From Nocardioides sp. Root682 (GTDB lineage: Bacteria; Actinomycetota; Actinomycetes; Propionibacteriales; Nocardioidaceae), in the NCBI RefSeq assembly GCF_001427795.1, contig NZ_LMHJ01000005.1, positions 229,194-293,193 of the forward strand: a stretch of 64,000 nt of DNA, written 5' to 3'. Below the pieces are notes generated by a model, which saw only the letters and a list, made by a program, of their open reading frames with translations, did not search any database and was not told the origin of the DNA. This document shows positions 53,200-61,111 of the stretch, one piece after another; positions within the stretch are counted from its first letter, which is position 1, and the number at the start of each line of letters is the position of its first letter. A program made the translations under genes and the position numbers.

Positions 53200-53305
53200 G
53201 GCGCTTCTTCCTCTCCTCGTGACGACAATCAGTTGCCGTGTCACCTATCTCCAACCGAGCGGCTCGTCCCGGTATTCCGCGCCGTCTCCAGGGACGTCCC
53301 TGTCC

Positions 53306-54055
53306 TCAGGAACGCTGGAGGATGAGCACGGCCCGGTCGTCCTCGCCGCGCTCGACCAGGTCGATGATCCGCCGCGCAGCACCGTCCCACGTGTCCTGCA
53401 CGGCCTCGCGCGCGGTGTCGCGCAGCCAGTCGATCCCGTCACCGATGTCGGCGGAACGGGACTCGACGACACCGTCGGTGTAGAACAACAACGCCTCCCC
53501 CGGCGCGAGCCGACCGACACTGCGATGGACCTCGGGAGTCTCCGAGACGCCCAGCGCGGTGCCGCGAGCATTGTCGATGTCCCAGCCCTCGCCGGTCGCA
53601 TTCCACCGCAGCGCGGGAGGGTGGCCGGCGCTGCGGATCCGGTAGCGCCCCGACCTCAGGTCGACCTCCACGTGGACGGCAGTCGCGAAGCTCTCGTCCG
53701 AAGGCTGGCGCAGCAGGTACGCGTTGGCCGCGCCGAGCAGGTCGGCTGGCCGGACCACCGTGATCAGGCTCTGCAGCGCACCTGCGAACTGAAGGGCCAC
53801 CGGCACCGCGGTGACGCCGTGGCCGCACACGTCGACGAGGACCATCTGCAGCACCCGCCCCTGCGGGTCGAGGTTGGCCACGATGAAGTCTCCGCCGTAC
53901 TCGAAACCCTCCGCCGCGAGCATCGCGGACTGGTGCTGCCAGCCCGCCGGCAGCACAGGAACCTTGCCACGGGCCTGCAGCCGGGCCCGGAGCTCGGCCA
54001 GCAGCACCTGCTCGCCGTCCGCGGCAGACGGCACGCCGGACACCGGTTGTTCCAT
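53306..54055 (-). CDS. PP2C/SpoIIE-type serine phosphatase
   Basis: A 249-residue stand-alone SpoIIE (RsbU-like) phosphatase domain. Metal-binding Asp residues appear in FEYGGDFIVAN and VLVDVCGHG, then LLFYTDGVVESR and GEDDRAVLIL. There is no sensor domain. Such enzymes dephosphorylate anti-sigma-factor antagonists in partner switching; the partners are not in the window. TAGGCT lies 6 bases before ATG 54055 (a GTG precedes it by one codon). Confidence 0.88.
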   Translation of the reverse strand: MEQPVSGVPSAADGEQVLLAELRARLQARGKVPVLPAGWQHQSAMLAAEGFEYGGDFIVANLDPQGRVLQMVLVDVCGHGVTAVPVALQFAGALQSLITVVRPADLLGAANAYLLRQPSDESFATAVHVEVDLRSGRYRIRSAGHPPALRWNATGEGWDIDNARGTALGVSETPEVHRSVGRLAPGEALLFYTDGVVESRSADIGDGIDWLRDTAREAVQDTWDGAARRIIDLVERGEDDRAVLILQRS

Positions 54056-54061
54056 CACCCC

Positions 54062-54067
54062 AGCCTA
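54062..54067 (-). promoter_or_regulatory. -10 box TAGGCT of the SpoIIE-type gene
   Basis: Six-base spacing to ATG 54055. Confidence 0.55.
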
Positions 54068-54090
54068 CGCAGGGGTAGCCTGTCCGCGGG

Positions 54091-54124
54091 CCCGGTCCGA
54101 CCAACCCCCCTTGGCCGGACCGGG
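54091..54124 (+). promoter_or_regulatory. Strong leader hairpin upstream of the 54136 hydrolase
   Basis: CCCGGTCCG pairs with CGGACCGGG (9 bp), and CCAA with TTGG inside it, around CCCCCC. A TAGCCT box (54076-54081) would start the transcript only a few bases before it. No T-run follows, so it is not a standard terminator. Confidence 0.55.
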
Positions 54125-54135
54125 TCCGCCCACTC

Positions 54136-55116
54136 GTGCCATTGACCGAGGAGAATCCATTGGGCGACGGGCCTGAGATCGACATCCTCGGCGAGCCGTG
54201 GCGGGCCGAGACGATCCCGCTCGCCGATGACTTCGAGGGCGAGGTCGTCGCCACCCTCGTCAGCCGGCGGCTCGACTCCCCGACCACGCTGGCCACCCTG
54301 CACGTCCACGGGTTCTCGGACTACTTCTTCCACACCGAGTACGCCGACTGGTGGCTCGAGCGCGGTCACGACATGTACGGCCTGGACCTGCGCAAGTACG
54401 GCCGTTCGATCCGGCCCCACCAGTCGGTGACCTTCGTCGCCAACCTCGACGACTACTTCGAGGAGCTCGACGCTGCCTGGGAACGGATCACCGTGCGCGA
54501 CGGCCACACGCGCGTGGTGCTGTCCGGGCACTCCACCGGCGGACTCATCGTGGCGCTGTGGGCAGACGCCCGGGCGCCGAAGGAGCTCGCCGGACTGCTG
54601 CTGAACTCACCGTGGCTGGACCTGCAGGGCAAGGCCGTCCTGCGCACCCCGGTCGCGAACGCCGTCCTCGACCGCGTCGGGCAGCGCCAGCCACTGCGTG
54701 AGCTGCCGCGCGACGTGAACGGCTTCTACGTGCGCAGCCTGCATCGCGAACACGACGGCGAGTGGGACTTCGACCTCACCTGGAAACCGGTCTCGTCGTT
54801 CCCGCTCCGGTTCGGCTGGTTGCGGGCGATCCGCCAGGGCCACGGACGCGTGCAGGCCGGCCTGGCGGTGCCGGCGCCGGTGCTCGTGCTGTCCTCGGAC
54901 CGCAGCGGCGCGCCGTCGGAGATGGGCGACGACGTCTTCAGCACGGACATCGTCCTCGACGTCCGCCAGATCCGGCGCTGGTCGACGGCGATCGGGAGCC
55001 ACGTGACCTACGTGGCCATCCCCGGAGCACTGCACGACGTCATCCTGTCGCGCAGCGCTCCGCGTGCCGTCGCCTACGCCGAGATCGATCGCTGGCTGGG
55101 GACCTACGTCACCTGA
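54136..55116 (+). CDS. Alpha/beta hydrolase, monoacylglycerol-lipase-like
   Basis: The 326-residue protein has HVHGFSDYFFH (oxyanion region), VVLSGHSTGGLIVALWA (GHSTGG nucleophile elbow), and a C-terminal GALHDVILS with the catalytic His, as in lysophospholipase/monoacylglycerol lipase-like hydrolases. Substrate unknown. Two starts compete: GTG 54136, or TTG 54160 with GAGGAG 7 bases before it, which would remove 8 residues and fits better with the leader hairpin. The choice is open. Confidence 0.85.
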   Translation: MPLTEENPLGDGPEIDILGEPWRAETIPLADDFEGEVVATLVSRRLDSPTTLATLHVHGFSDYFFHTEYADWWLERGHDMYGLDLRKYGRSIRPHQSVTFVANLDDYFEELDAAWERITVRDGHTRVVLSGHSTGGLIVALWADARAPKELAGLLLNSPWLDLQGKAVLRTPVANAVLDRVGQRQPLRELPRDVNGFYVRSLHREHDGEWDFDLTWKPVSSFPLRFGWLRAIRQGHGRVQAGLAVPAPVLVLSSDRSGAPSEMGDDVFSTDIVLDVRQIRRWSTAIGSHVTYVAIPGALHDVILSRSAPRAVAYAEIDRWLGTYVT

Positions 55117-55140
55117 CGGGCGCCCCGCAGGAACCCTGGA

Positions 55141-55596
55141 TCAGTCGCAGACGTAGGTGCCTGAGGAGTCCGTGTAGCAGTAGTCGTCGACCGACTCACC
55201 TGCCCAGATCAGGAGCGCCACGAGAATGCCGCCGCCGATGACGAAGATCGCGAACCCGGCCCAGCCGACGAGGATGCCGGCGGTGGCGATCCCGCCACCC
55301 TGTTCGTCGTTGCGGCGGATCTGGCCCTTGGCCATGTGACCGAGGATCGCGCCGATGAAGCCGGTCGCACCCACGCACACCGACAGGGACAGGATGCTGA
55401 CGATCAGCGACGCGATCGCCATGCCGTTGGTCGGGCGCGGCGGGGTGAAGACATAGGGCTGCGGCGGGCCGACCGGCTGGCCGTACGGCGAGGCGACGGG
55501 CTGGCCCACGGGCTGGCCATAGGGAGCGTAGGGCTGTTGCTGCGGCGGCGGCAGGGGCTGCTCGTCGGGCTGCTGGCCCCACGTCGGAGTCGTCAT
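55141..55596 (-). CDS. DUF4190 membrane protein
   Basis: A 151-residue protein with a Pro/Gln/Tyr-rich cytoplasmic start (YAPYGQPVGQPVASPYGQP) and two membrane helices, the DUF4190 layout: MAIASLIVSILSLSVC, then GFIGAILGHMAKGQIRR, then GGIATAGILVGWAGFAIFVIGGGI. Two Cys close the C-terminus (YCYTDSSGTYVCD). Common in actinobacteria, function unknown. Confidence 0.84.
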   Translation of the reverse strand: MTTPTWGQQPDEQPLPPPQQQPYAPYGQPVGQPVASPYGQPVGPPQPYVFTPPRPTNGMAIASLIVSILSLSVCVGATGFIGAILGHMAKGQIRRNDEQGGGIATAGILVGWAGFAIFVIGGGILVALLIWAGESVDDYCYTDSSGTYVCD

Positions 55597-55619
55597 GCCC
55601 CAACTCTTTCATGCTGCTC

Positions 55620-55625
55620 TAGTGT
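55620..55625 (+). promoter_or_regulatory. -10 box TAGTGT of the 55633 gene
   Basis: Seven bases before ATG 55633. Confidence 0.5.
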
Positions 55626-55632
55626 CGGTCCC

Positions 55633-55998
55633 ATGGATCCCGTGACTGGACTCTCCCTCGGCCGCATCGCCATCGGCGTCGGCGCCCTCGTTGCCCCCGC
55701 GCCGACCGCCAAGGCGTTCGGACTCGACCCGACCAACAACCCGCAGCTCGGCTACTTCGGCCGGATGTTCGGGGCCCGCGAGATCGCGCTGGGCGCTGTC
55801 ACGCTGGTCTCGAAGGGCGCTCTGCGGCGCAACCTCACGCTGGTCGGGATGGCCGTCGACAGTGCGGACGCCGCGAGCGGTGCGGCCGAGCTCACGTCGC
55901 AGACGGTTTCGAAGCTCAGCGGCATCATGCTGATCGGTGGCGCAGTCGGCGCCGTGGGAGCAGGCGTCGTCGGGCTGGTGCTGGGTCGCGGCAAGTAG
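55633..55998 (+). CDS. Small membrane protein, DUF4267-like
   Basis: A 121-residue hydrophobic protein with about four short membrane segments: LGRIAIGVGALVAPAPTAKAFGLD, YFGRMFGAREIALGAVTLVS, GMAVDSADAASGAAEL and a C-terminal Gly/Ala-rich helix. The FGARDxxLG-type motif (FGAREIALG) fits DUF4267-like proteins, which have no known role. The assignment is by motif style only. Confidence 0.65.
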   Translation: MDPVTGLSLGRIAIGVGALVAPAPTAKAFGLDPTNNPQLGYFGRMFGAREIALGAVTLVSKGALRRNLTLVGMAVDSADAASGAAELTSQTVSKLSGIMLIGGAVGAVGAGVVGLVLGRGK

Positions 55999-56016
55999 CT
56001 CGTCGAGCCCGTCAGG

Positions 56017-56838
56017 TCACTGGAGGACGATGACGGTGACCGCGACGAGGCCGACCACGACGATGATGCCCCGCAGGGCGGTGGGAGGCAGTCTGCGTCC
56101 GAAGTGCGCGCCGAGGAACCCGCCGATCACGGCACCCACGGCGATCACGGCGACGACCAGCCAGTCGACGTCGGCCTCGATGCCGAACAGGCCGAGCTCG
56201 GCGACCGCGACGAAGATCAGGCCCGCGATCCCGTTGACCACGGCCACCAGGACGTTCTTGACCCCGTTGAGGCGCTGGAGAGCGTCGGTGACGCCGATGC
56301 CGAGGATGCCCATCAGGATCACGCCCTGCGCGGCGCCGAAGTAGCCGCCGTACACACCGGTCCCGAAGACCGCGACCGGCACCCACCAGGCACCGCTGAG
56401 GGGCTCAGCCTGGGAGTCTGCCGGCGAGTCGGCCGGCGTACCGCGCCGTTCAGCGCGGGCCGCGACCAGGGCGGACAGGCGCGGCTGCAGGACGACGAGC
56501 GTCACGCCGAGCAGGATCAGGACGGGTACGACGGCCTCGAACGCGCCGGGGGGCAGCACGAGGAGCAGGATCGCGCCGAGCACGCCTCCCGAGGTCGACC
56601 ACACCAGGAGCCGGAGCACCCGCCCGCGCTGGCCGGCGAGCTCGCGGCGGTAGCCGACGGCACCCGCGACCGACCCCGGCACCAGCCCGAGGCTGTTGGA
56701 CATGTTCGCCGTCACCGGCGGGATGCCGATGGCGAGCAGGGTCGGGAAGGTGATGAGGGTGCCCGAGCCGACCACGGCGTTGATCGTGCCGGCACCCATG
56801 CCGGCGATCAGGATCGCGGCGATCTCCAGCGGACTCAC
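56017..56838 (-). CDS. TSUP family transporter (TauE/SafE)
   Basis: The 273-residue protein has about eight membrane helices and the family pattern AGMGAGTINAVVGSGTLITFPTLLAIGIPPVTANMSNSLGLVPG, repeated in weaker form in the second half (YFGAAQGVILMGILGI). TSUP proteins export sulfite, sulfoacetate or related organosulfur anions; no sulfur genes are adjacent, so the substrate is open. GTG start directly abuts the SPFH stop (TAA then GTG). Confidence 0.88.
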   Translation of the reverse strand: MSPLEIAAILIAGMGAGTINAVVGSGTLITFPTLLAIGIPPVTANMSNSLGLVPGSVAGAVGYRRELAGQRGRVLRLLVWSTSGGVLGAILLLVLPPGAFEAVVPVLILLGVTLVVLQPRLSALVAARAERRGTPADSPADSQAEPLSGAWWVPVAVFGTGVYGGYFGAAQGVILMGILGIGVTDALQRLNGVKNVLVAVVNGIAGLIFVAVAELGLFGIEADVDWLVVAVIAVGAVIGGFLGAHFGRRLPPTALRGIIVVVGLVAVTVIVLQ

Positions 56839-57768
56839 TTACGGAGCGGTCGGCGGCAGCGCGTCCGCATCCGCGGGGTTCAGCACCGAGCCGAGTCCTT
56901 CGAGCGCCTTGCCCACCTCGCTCGGGATGATCCACAGCTTGTTGCTCTGGCCGTCCGCGATCTTCGGCAGCATCTGGAGGTACTGGTAGGCCAGCAGGCC
57001 CTGGTCCGGCTGTCCGTCGTGGATCGCCTGGAAGACGGTGGTGATCGCCGCGCCTTCACCCTGGGCCCGCAGGATCGCAGCCTCGCGGTCTGCCTGGGCA
57101 CGCAGGATCGCGGCCTCGCGCTCGCCCTCGGCGTTGAGGATGGCGGACTGCTTGTTGCCCTCCGCGGTGAGGATCGCCGACTGGCGCTGGCCCTCGGCCG
57201 TCAGGATGAACGCCCGCTTGTCGCGGTCGGCACGCATCTGCTTCTCCATGGCGTCCTTGATGGACGGCGGCGGATCGATGCCCTTGATCTCGACCCGCTT
57301 GACCTTGATGCCCCAGCGCCCGGTGGTCTCGTCGAGCACGGCGGACAGCCCGCTGTTGATCGACTCGCGGCTGGTCAGCGTCTGCTCGAGGTCCATGCCA
57401 CCGACGACGTTGCGCAGGGTGGTCATGGTGAGCTGCTCGATCGCCTGGATGTGGTTGGAGATCTCGTAGGTCGCGGCGATGGGGTCGGTGATCTGGAAGA
57501 AGATGACCGTGTCGATGTCGACGGTCAGGTTGTCCTCGGTGATCGCACCCTGGGGCGGGAAGCTCACCACCTGCTCGCGCAGGTCGATCATGTACCGCAC
57601 CTTGTCGACGAACGGCACCACGAAGTTGAGGCCCGCAGGCAGCGTCTCCTTGTACTTGCCGAACCGCTCGACCACGCCGGCGTACGCCTGGGGCACCACG
57701 CGGATCGACTTGGCGACGATGACGATCACGAAGAGCAGCAGTGCGATCAGGACGATCAGGATTTCCAT
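56839..57768 (-). CDS. SPFH/Band-7 membrane protein
   Basis: A 309-residue stomatin-like protein: one N-terminal membrane helix (ILIVLIALLLFVIVIVA, 3-19), the SPFH domain (about 22-180, VVPQAYAGVVERFGKYKETLPAGLNFVVPFVD), then five 11-residue repeats at 186-240 of the form SAILTAEGxxQ, a hendecad coiled coil, and a hydrophobic C-terminus. Such proteins form membrane scaffolds, often with an NfeD partner, as here 11 bases upstream. ATG 57768 has AAGGAG 7 bases before. Confidence 0.92.
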   Translation of the reverse strand: MEILIVLIALLLFVIVIVAKSIRVVPQAYAGVVERFGKYKETLPAGLNFVVPFVDKVRYMIDLREQVVSFPPQGAITEDNLTVDIDTVIFFQITDPIAATYEISNHIQAIEQLTMTTLRNVVGGMDLEQTLTSRESINSGLSAVLDETTGRWGIKVKRVEIKGIDPPPSIKDAMEKQMRADRDKRAFILTAEGQRQSAILTAEGNKQSAILNAEGEREAAILRAQADREAAILRAQGEGAAITTVFQAIHDGQPDQGLLAYQYLQMLPKIADGQSNKLWIIPSEVGKALEGLGSVLNPADADALPPTAP

Positions 57769-57779
57769 GGGTGTCTCCT

Positions 57780-58244
57780 TCAGCCGACTTCCGGGTCTGA
57801 GACGGGTCGGACGTGTGCCGTCGCGCCGGTGATCTGGACGACCTCGACACTGCGCCCGACGCTGATGTCGGTCTCGGCGCCCGTGGACACGGCGAGCCAG
57901 TTCTCGCCACCGAGCTTCACGCGGCCGGGGTGGTGGGCCTCGACCGCCTGGGTGATGACACCGCGGGTGCCGATCAGGTTGGCGTGGCCGAGCACCAGCT
58001 CGGGACCGTTGTGGAGGCGCTTCACCAGCGGTGGGCGTACGCCGACGAGGAGCAACAGCGCGGCGCCTGCCGAGACCAGCACGGACAGGATCACGTTGTG
58101 GGTCACGAGCGCGCTCCCCATGCCCGCCAACGCGCCGCCGGCCAGCATCAGCAGGAAGAGGTCGAGCGTGAGCGTCTCCGCGACGCCCAGCAGGATCGCG
58201 ACGATCAGCCACGTCTCCCAGAGGTGGTCACGCAGCCAGTCCAT
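57780..58244 (-). CDS. NfeD-like protein
   Basis: The 154-residue protein has three N-terminal membrane segments (LIVAILLGVAETLTLDLFLLMLAGGALAG and beyond) and a C-terminal OB-fold domain (LIGTRGVITQAVEAHHPGRVKLGGENWLAVS). NfeD proteins pair with SPFH proteins, probably in membrane quality control. It is the short form without the ClpP-like protease domain. TAGAGT 6 bases before the ATG also contains the ABC-gene stop. Confidence 0.88.
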   Translation of the reverse strand: MDWLRDHLWETWLIVAILLGVAETLTLDLFLLMLAGGALAGMGSALVTHNVILSVLVSAGAALLLLVGVRPPLVKRLHNGPELVLGHANLIGTRGVITQAVEAHHPGRVKLGGENWLAVSTGAETDISVGRSVEVVQITGATAHVRPVSDPEVG

Positions 58245-58250
58245 GCTCAG

Positions 58251-58256
58251 ACTCTA
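58251..58256 (-). promoter_or_regulatory. -10 box TAGAGT of the NfeD gene, overlapping the upstream stop
   Basis: TAG (58256-58254) is the stop of the ABC ATPase gene; spacer to ATG 58244 is 6 bases. Confidence 0.6.
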
Positions 58257-59051
58257 GCCACGGTGCCGTTGCTTGCGCCGGGCGGCGTAGCGACCGTCGT
58301 GTTCCTCGAGGGTCAGCGGCATTCCGAAGGTGGCCGAGAGTGCCTCGGGCGTCAGGGTGGAGCCGAGCGGGCCCTCGGCGACCACGGCTCCGTTGCGGAG
58401 CATCAGGACGTGGGTGAAGCCCGGCGGGATCTCCTCGACGTGGTGGGACACGAGGACGGTGGCCGGTGAGGACGGGTCGTAGGCCAGGACCGACAGCGTG
58501 GACACCAGGTCTTCACGGCCGCCGAGGTCGAGGCCGGCGGCGGGCTCGTCGAGGAGGAGCAGCTCGGGGTCGGTCATCAGGGCGCGGGCGATCTGCACCC
58601 GCTTGCGCTCACCCTCGCTCAGGGTCCCGAACGTGCGGTCGGCGAGATGGGTGACCCCGACCTCACGGAGCAGCGCGTCGGCGCGCGAGTGGTCGATGTC
58701 GTCGTACTCCTCACGCCAGCGGCCGAGGACTGCGTACGACGCCGAGATCACCACGTCGCGAACGGTCTCGCCGCGCGGGATCCGCTCGGCGATGGCCGCG
58801 CTGGACACGCCGATACGCGGGCGCAGCTCGAACACGTCGATGGTGCCGACCAGCTCGCCGAGGATCCCGAGCGCACCGGAGGTCGGGTACATCTGTGCGG
58901 CGGCGACCTGCATCAGCGTGGTCTTGCCGGCGCCGTTCGCGCCGAGGATGACCCAGCGTTCACCGTCTCGCACGACCCAGCTGACCCGGTCCAGGAGCGT
59001 GGCCTGGCCACGGCGCACGCTCACCTCGGCAAGCTCGAGCACAGCGGACAT
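58254..59051 (-). CDS. ABC transporter ATP-binding protein
   Basis: A single ATPase domain of 265 residues: Walker A GANGAGKTTL, a Q-loop region, signature LSEGERKRVQIARAL, Walker B LLLLDEPAAGLD and the switch VSHHVEEIPPG. The EEIPPGFTHVLML style is that of YlmA-type actinobacterial ATPases without a membrane subunit nearby. The transported substrate is unknown. TAGGGT lies 6 bases before ATG 59051. Confidence 0.9.
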   Translation of the reverse strand: MSAVLELAEVSVRRGQATLLDRVSWVVRDGERWVILGANGAGKTTLMQVAAAQMYPTSGALGILGELVGTIDVFELRPRIGVSSAAIAERIPRGETVRDVVISASYAVLGRWREEYDDIDHSRADALLREVGVTHLADRTFGTLSEGERKRVQIARALMTDPELLLLDEPAAGLDLGGREDLVSTLSVLAYDPSSPATVLVSHHVEEIPPGFTHVLMLRNGAVVAEGPLGSTLTPEALSATFGMPLTLEEHDGRYAARRKQRHRG

Positions 59052-59057
59052 GGGGCA

Positions 59058-59063
59058 ACCCTA
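59058..59063 (-). promoter_or_regulatory. -10 box TAGGGT of the ABC ATPase gene
   Basis: Six-base spacing to ATG 59051. Confidence 0.55.
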
Positions 59064-59072
59064 ACCACGTCC

Positions 59073-59078
59073 TAGTCT
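59073..59078 (+). promoter_or_regulatory. -10 box TAGTCT of the 59085 gene
   Basis: Six bases before GTG 59085. Confidence 0.5.
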
Positions 59079-59084
59079 CTCCCC

Positions 59085-59834
59085 GTGACCTACCTGCCAG
59101 CATCCGCCCGCGTCGCGTGGTGGGGCACGGCCTGGCTGCAGGGACGCATCGGACCCGACGAATGCCTCGACGGTGTGCTCGGCGGGTCCGATCCCGACGA
59201 CGCGGAGCGCGACGTCGCGCACGTCGTGGTCGGTGGGGACGCGCCGGCACCACTGCTCCTCGAGCTCGCATCCGCACGCAACCGCGGTGCGCAGCAGGTC
59301 GCCGCAGCCTTCCCTGCGCCCGGAGACCCCGTCGGGCTGCGGGGCCCGGCCGACTTCACCGGGGCAGCCATCGAGCAGACCGAGGCGGTGTTGCTGCTGG
59401 GTGCCGACGCGGGTCTGGTGCCGTACCGCGTGGGTCGCGCCGTCGAGTGGACCCTGTACCCCGCCGAGCGGAGGCCGCCGCCGGATCTCGGGGAGGCCGA
59501 CCGGGACCTGCGCACGACCCTGCTGGTCGCCGCGGGTGCCCTCGCTGACCTCGACGTCGCCCGGTGGCGGCCCGAGGTGGCCGACGAGCTGCACGACCTG
59601 CGCGCCGCCGTACCCCTGGCCGCCCCGGCGGGAACCCCGACCCGGGCCGTCGAGCTCGCCGGCCGGGCCCTGCACCTGGGCGCCGTGGTCGAGCTCGCGC
59701 TCGAGGACGACGGTGGGGCCGTCACCGTCAGTGAAGTGGCCGCCCGTCGGGCTGCGCTGGAGCCGCTGGACCGGGCCGTCCGAAGGGCCTTGACGGCTGC
59801 CTGCTCGCCTGACGGCTGGCCTCCCCCGTCCTGA
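59085..59834 (+). CDS. Conserved actinobacterial protein, function unknown
   Basis: The 249-residue Ala- and Asp-rich protein begins SARVAWWGTAWLQGRIGPDEC and has no motif I can tie to a known fold, no membrane segment and no signal peptide. Codon use is like that of neighbours. It is divergent from the ABC ATPase and precedes serB by 29 bases in the same direction. I regard it as a real gene because of its length, good -10 box and coding composition. Confidence 0.7.
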   Translation: MTYLPASARVAWWGTAWLQGRIGPDECLDGVLGGSDPDDAERDVAHVVVGGDAPAPLLLELASARNRGAQQVAAAFPAPGDPVGLRGPADFTGAAIEQTEAVLLLGADAGLVPYRVGRAVEWTLYPAERRPPPDLGEADRDLRTTLLVAAGALADLDVARWRPEVADELHDLRAAVPLAAPAGTPTRAVELAGRALHLGAVVELALEDDGGAVTVSEVAARRAALEPLDRAVRRALTAACSPDGWPPPS

Positions 59835-59848
59835 TGGCCGGGGAGCGA

Positions 59849-59854
59849 TAGCCT
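59849..59854 (+). promoter_or_regulatory. -10 box TAGCCT of serB
   Basis: Nine bases before ATG 59864, so a leader of two or three bases is expected rather than none. Confidence 0.4.
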
Positions 59855-59863
59855 TCAGCCGCG

Positions 59864-61111
59864 ATGAGCTCACACGACAATGCCCACTCCGGGGCCCACC
59901 CTGAGGCCGACGACACGCTCCTGATCACGGTCACCGGTACCGATCGTCCCGGCGTGACGTCAGCTGTCCTCGAGACCCTGTCGCAGTCCGCCGTCGCGGT
60001 CGTCGACCTCGAACAGATCCTGATGCGCGGTCGTCTCGTCCTCGGTGTCCTGGTCAGCGCCCCCCGGGACGGCAAGAAGCTCCGCAAGGCGGTCACGGCG
60101 ACCGTGGAGGGCCTGGGGATGAACGTCGAGTTCGAGAAGGGCTCCGGCGACAACCGCTCGCGACCCCAGGACCGAGCCCACGTCACCGTGATCGGAGGTC
60201 CGCTGAAGGCCTCCGCGATGGCTGCCATCGCCGGGCGCATCGCCGACTGCGGCGGCAACATCGACCGCATCGAGCGGATGGCCCGCTACCCCGTGACCGC
60301 CATCGAGGTCCACGTGTCGGGTGCTCGCCCGGACCGGCTGCGGACGTTGCTCGCGAGCGAGGCAGCGGTCCACGGCATCGATGTCGCCGTCCAGCCGGCC
60401 AACCTGCTGCGCCACGGCATGCGCCTGATCGTCATGGACGTCGACTCGACCCTGATCCAGGGCGAGGTCATCGAGATGCTCGCCGAGCACGCCGGGCACG
60501 GCGCAGAGGTTGCGGAGATCACCGAGCAGGCGATGCGGGGAGAGCTCGACTTCGAGCAGTCGCTGCGCGCCCGGGTGAAGCTGCTGGCCGGCCTGGACGC
60601 CGCCGTGCTCGACCAGGTGTACGACGCCATCGTGGTCAATCCCGGTGCCCGCACCATGGTCCGGACGCTGCGCCGCCTCGGGTACCGCTTCGCGATCGTG
60701 TCGGGCGGGTTCAGCCAGATCACGGACCGCCTGGCCGCCGACCTCGGCATCCACCGGGCGCGAGCGAACACGCTGGAGATCATCGACGGGAAGCTCACCG
60801 GAGCCGTTGTCGGTGACGTCGTCGACCGTGCCGGCAAGGCCCGCGCGCTGCGCGAGTTCGCCGCCGACCTCGGTGTCCCGGAGGAGGCCACGATCGCGAT
60901 CGGCGACGGTGCGAACGACCTCGACATGCTCGACGCTGCCGGACTCGGCATCGCCTACAACGCCCGCCCGGTCGTCCGGGAGGCCGCGGACACGTCGCTG
61001 AACGTGCCCTACCTCGACACGATCATGTACCTGCTCGGCATCAGCCGCGAGGAGATCGTGGCGGCCGACGCAGCCGACGGGATCATCACACCGGCTCCCC
61101 CACTGGGCTAG
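59864..61111 (+). CDS. serB: Phosphoserine phosphatase SerB with ACT domains
   Basis: SerB makes serine from phosphoserine. The N-terminal 170 residues hold two ACT-like regulatory domains (TLLITVTGTDRPGVTSAVLETL and AHVTVIGGPLKASAMAAIAGRI), which in mycobacteria bind serine for feedback. The HAD core follows: VMDVDSTLIQGE (nucleophile Asp), VSGGFSQITDRLA, and AIGDGANDLDML. Total 415 residues. Its last 26 bases overlap the convergent oxidoreductase gene. Confidence 0.95.
   Translation: MSSHDNAHSGAHPEADDTLLITVTGTDRPGVTSAVLETLSQSAVAVVDLEQILMRGRLVLGVLVSAPRDGKKLRKAVTATVEGLGMNVEFEKGSGDNRSRPQDRAHVTVIGGPLKASAMAAIAGRIADCGGNIDRIERMARYPVTAIEVHVSGARPDRLRTLLASEAAVHGIDVAVQPANLLRHGMRLIVMDVDSTLIQGEVIEMLAEHAGHGAEVAEITEQAMRGELDFEQSLRARVKLLAGLDAAVLDQVYDAIVVNPGARTMVRTLRRLGYRFAIVSGGFSQITDRLAADLGIHRARANTLEIIDGKLTGAVVGDVVDRAGKARALREFAADLGVPEEATIAIGDGANDLDMLDAAGLGIAYNARPVVREAADTSLNVPYLDTIMYLLGISREEIVAADAADGIITPAPPLG

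Noticed and set aside
53289..53302. Perfect palindrome CAGGGACGTCCCTG before the SpoIIE-type stop
   Set aside because: No promoter or T-run nearby, and the position between same-strand genes suggests no clear role; left as a curiosity.
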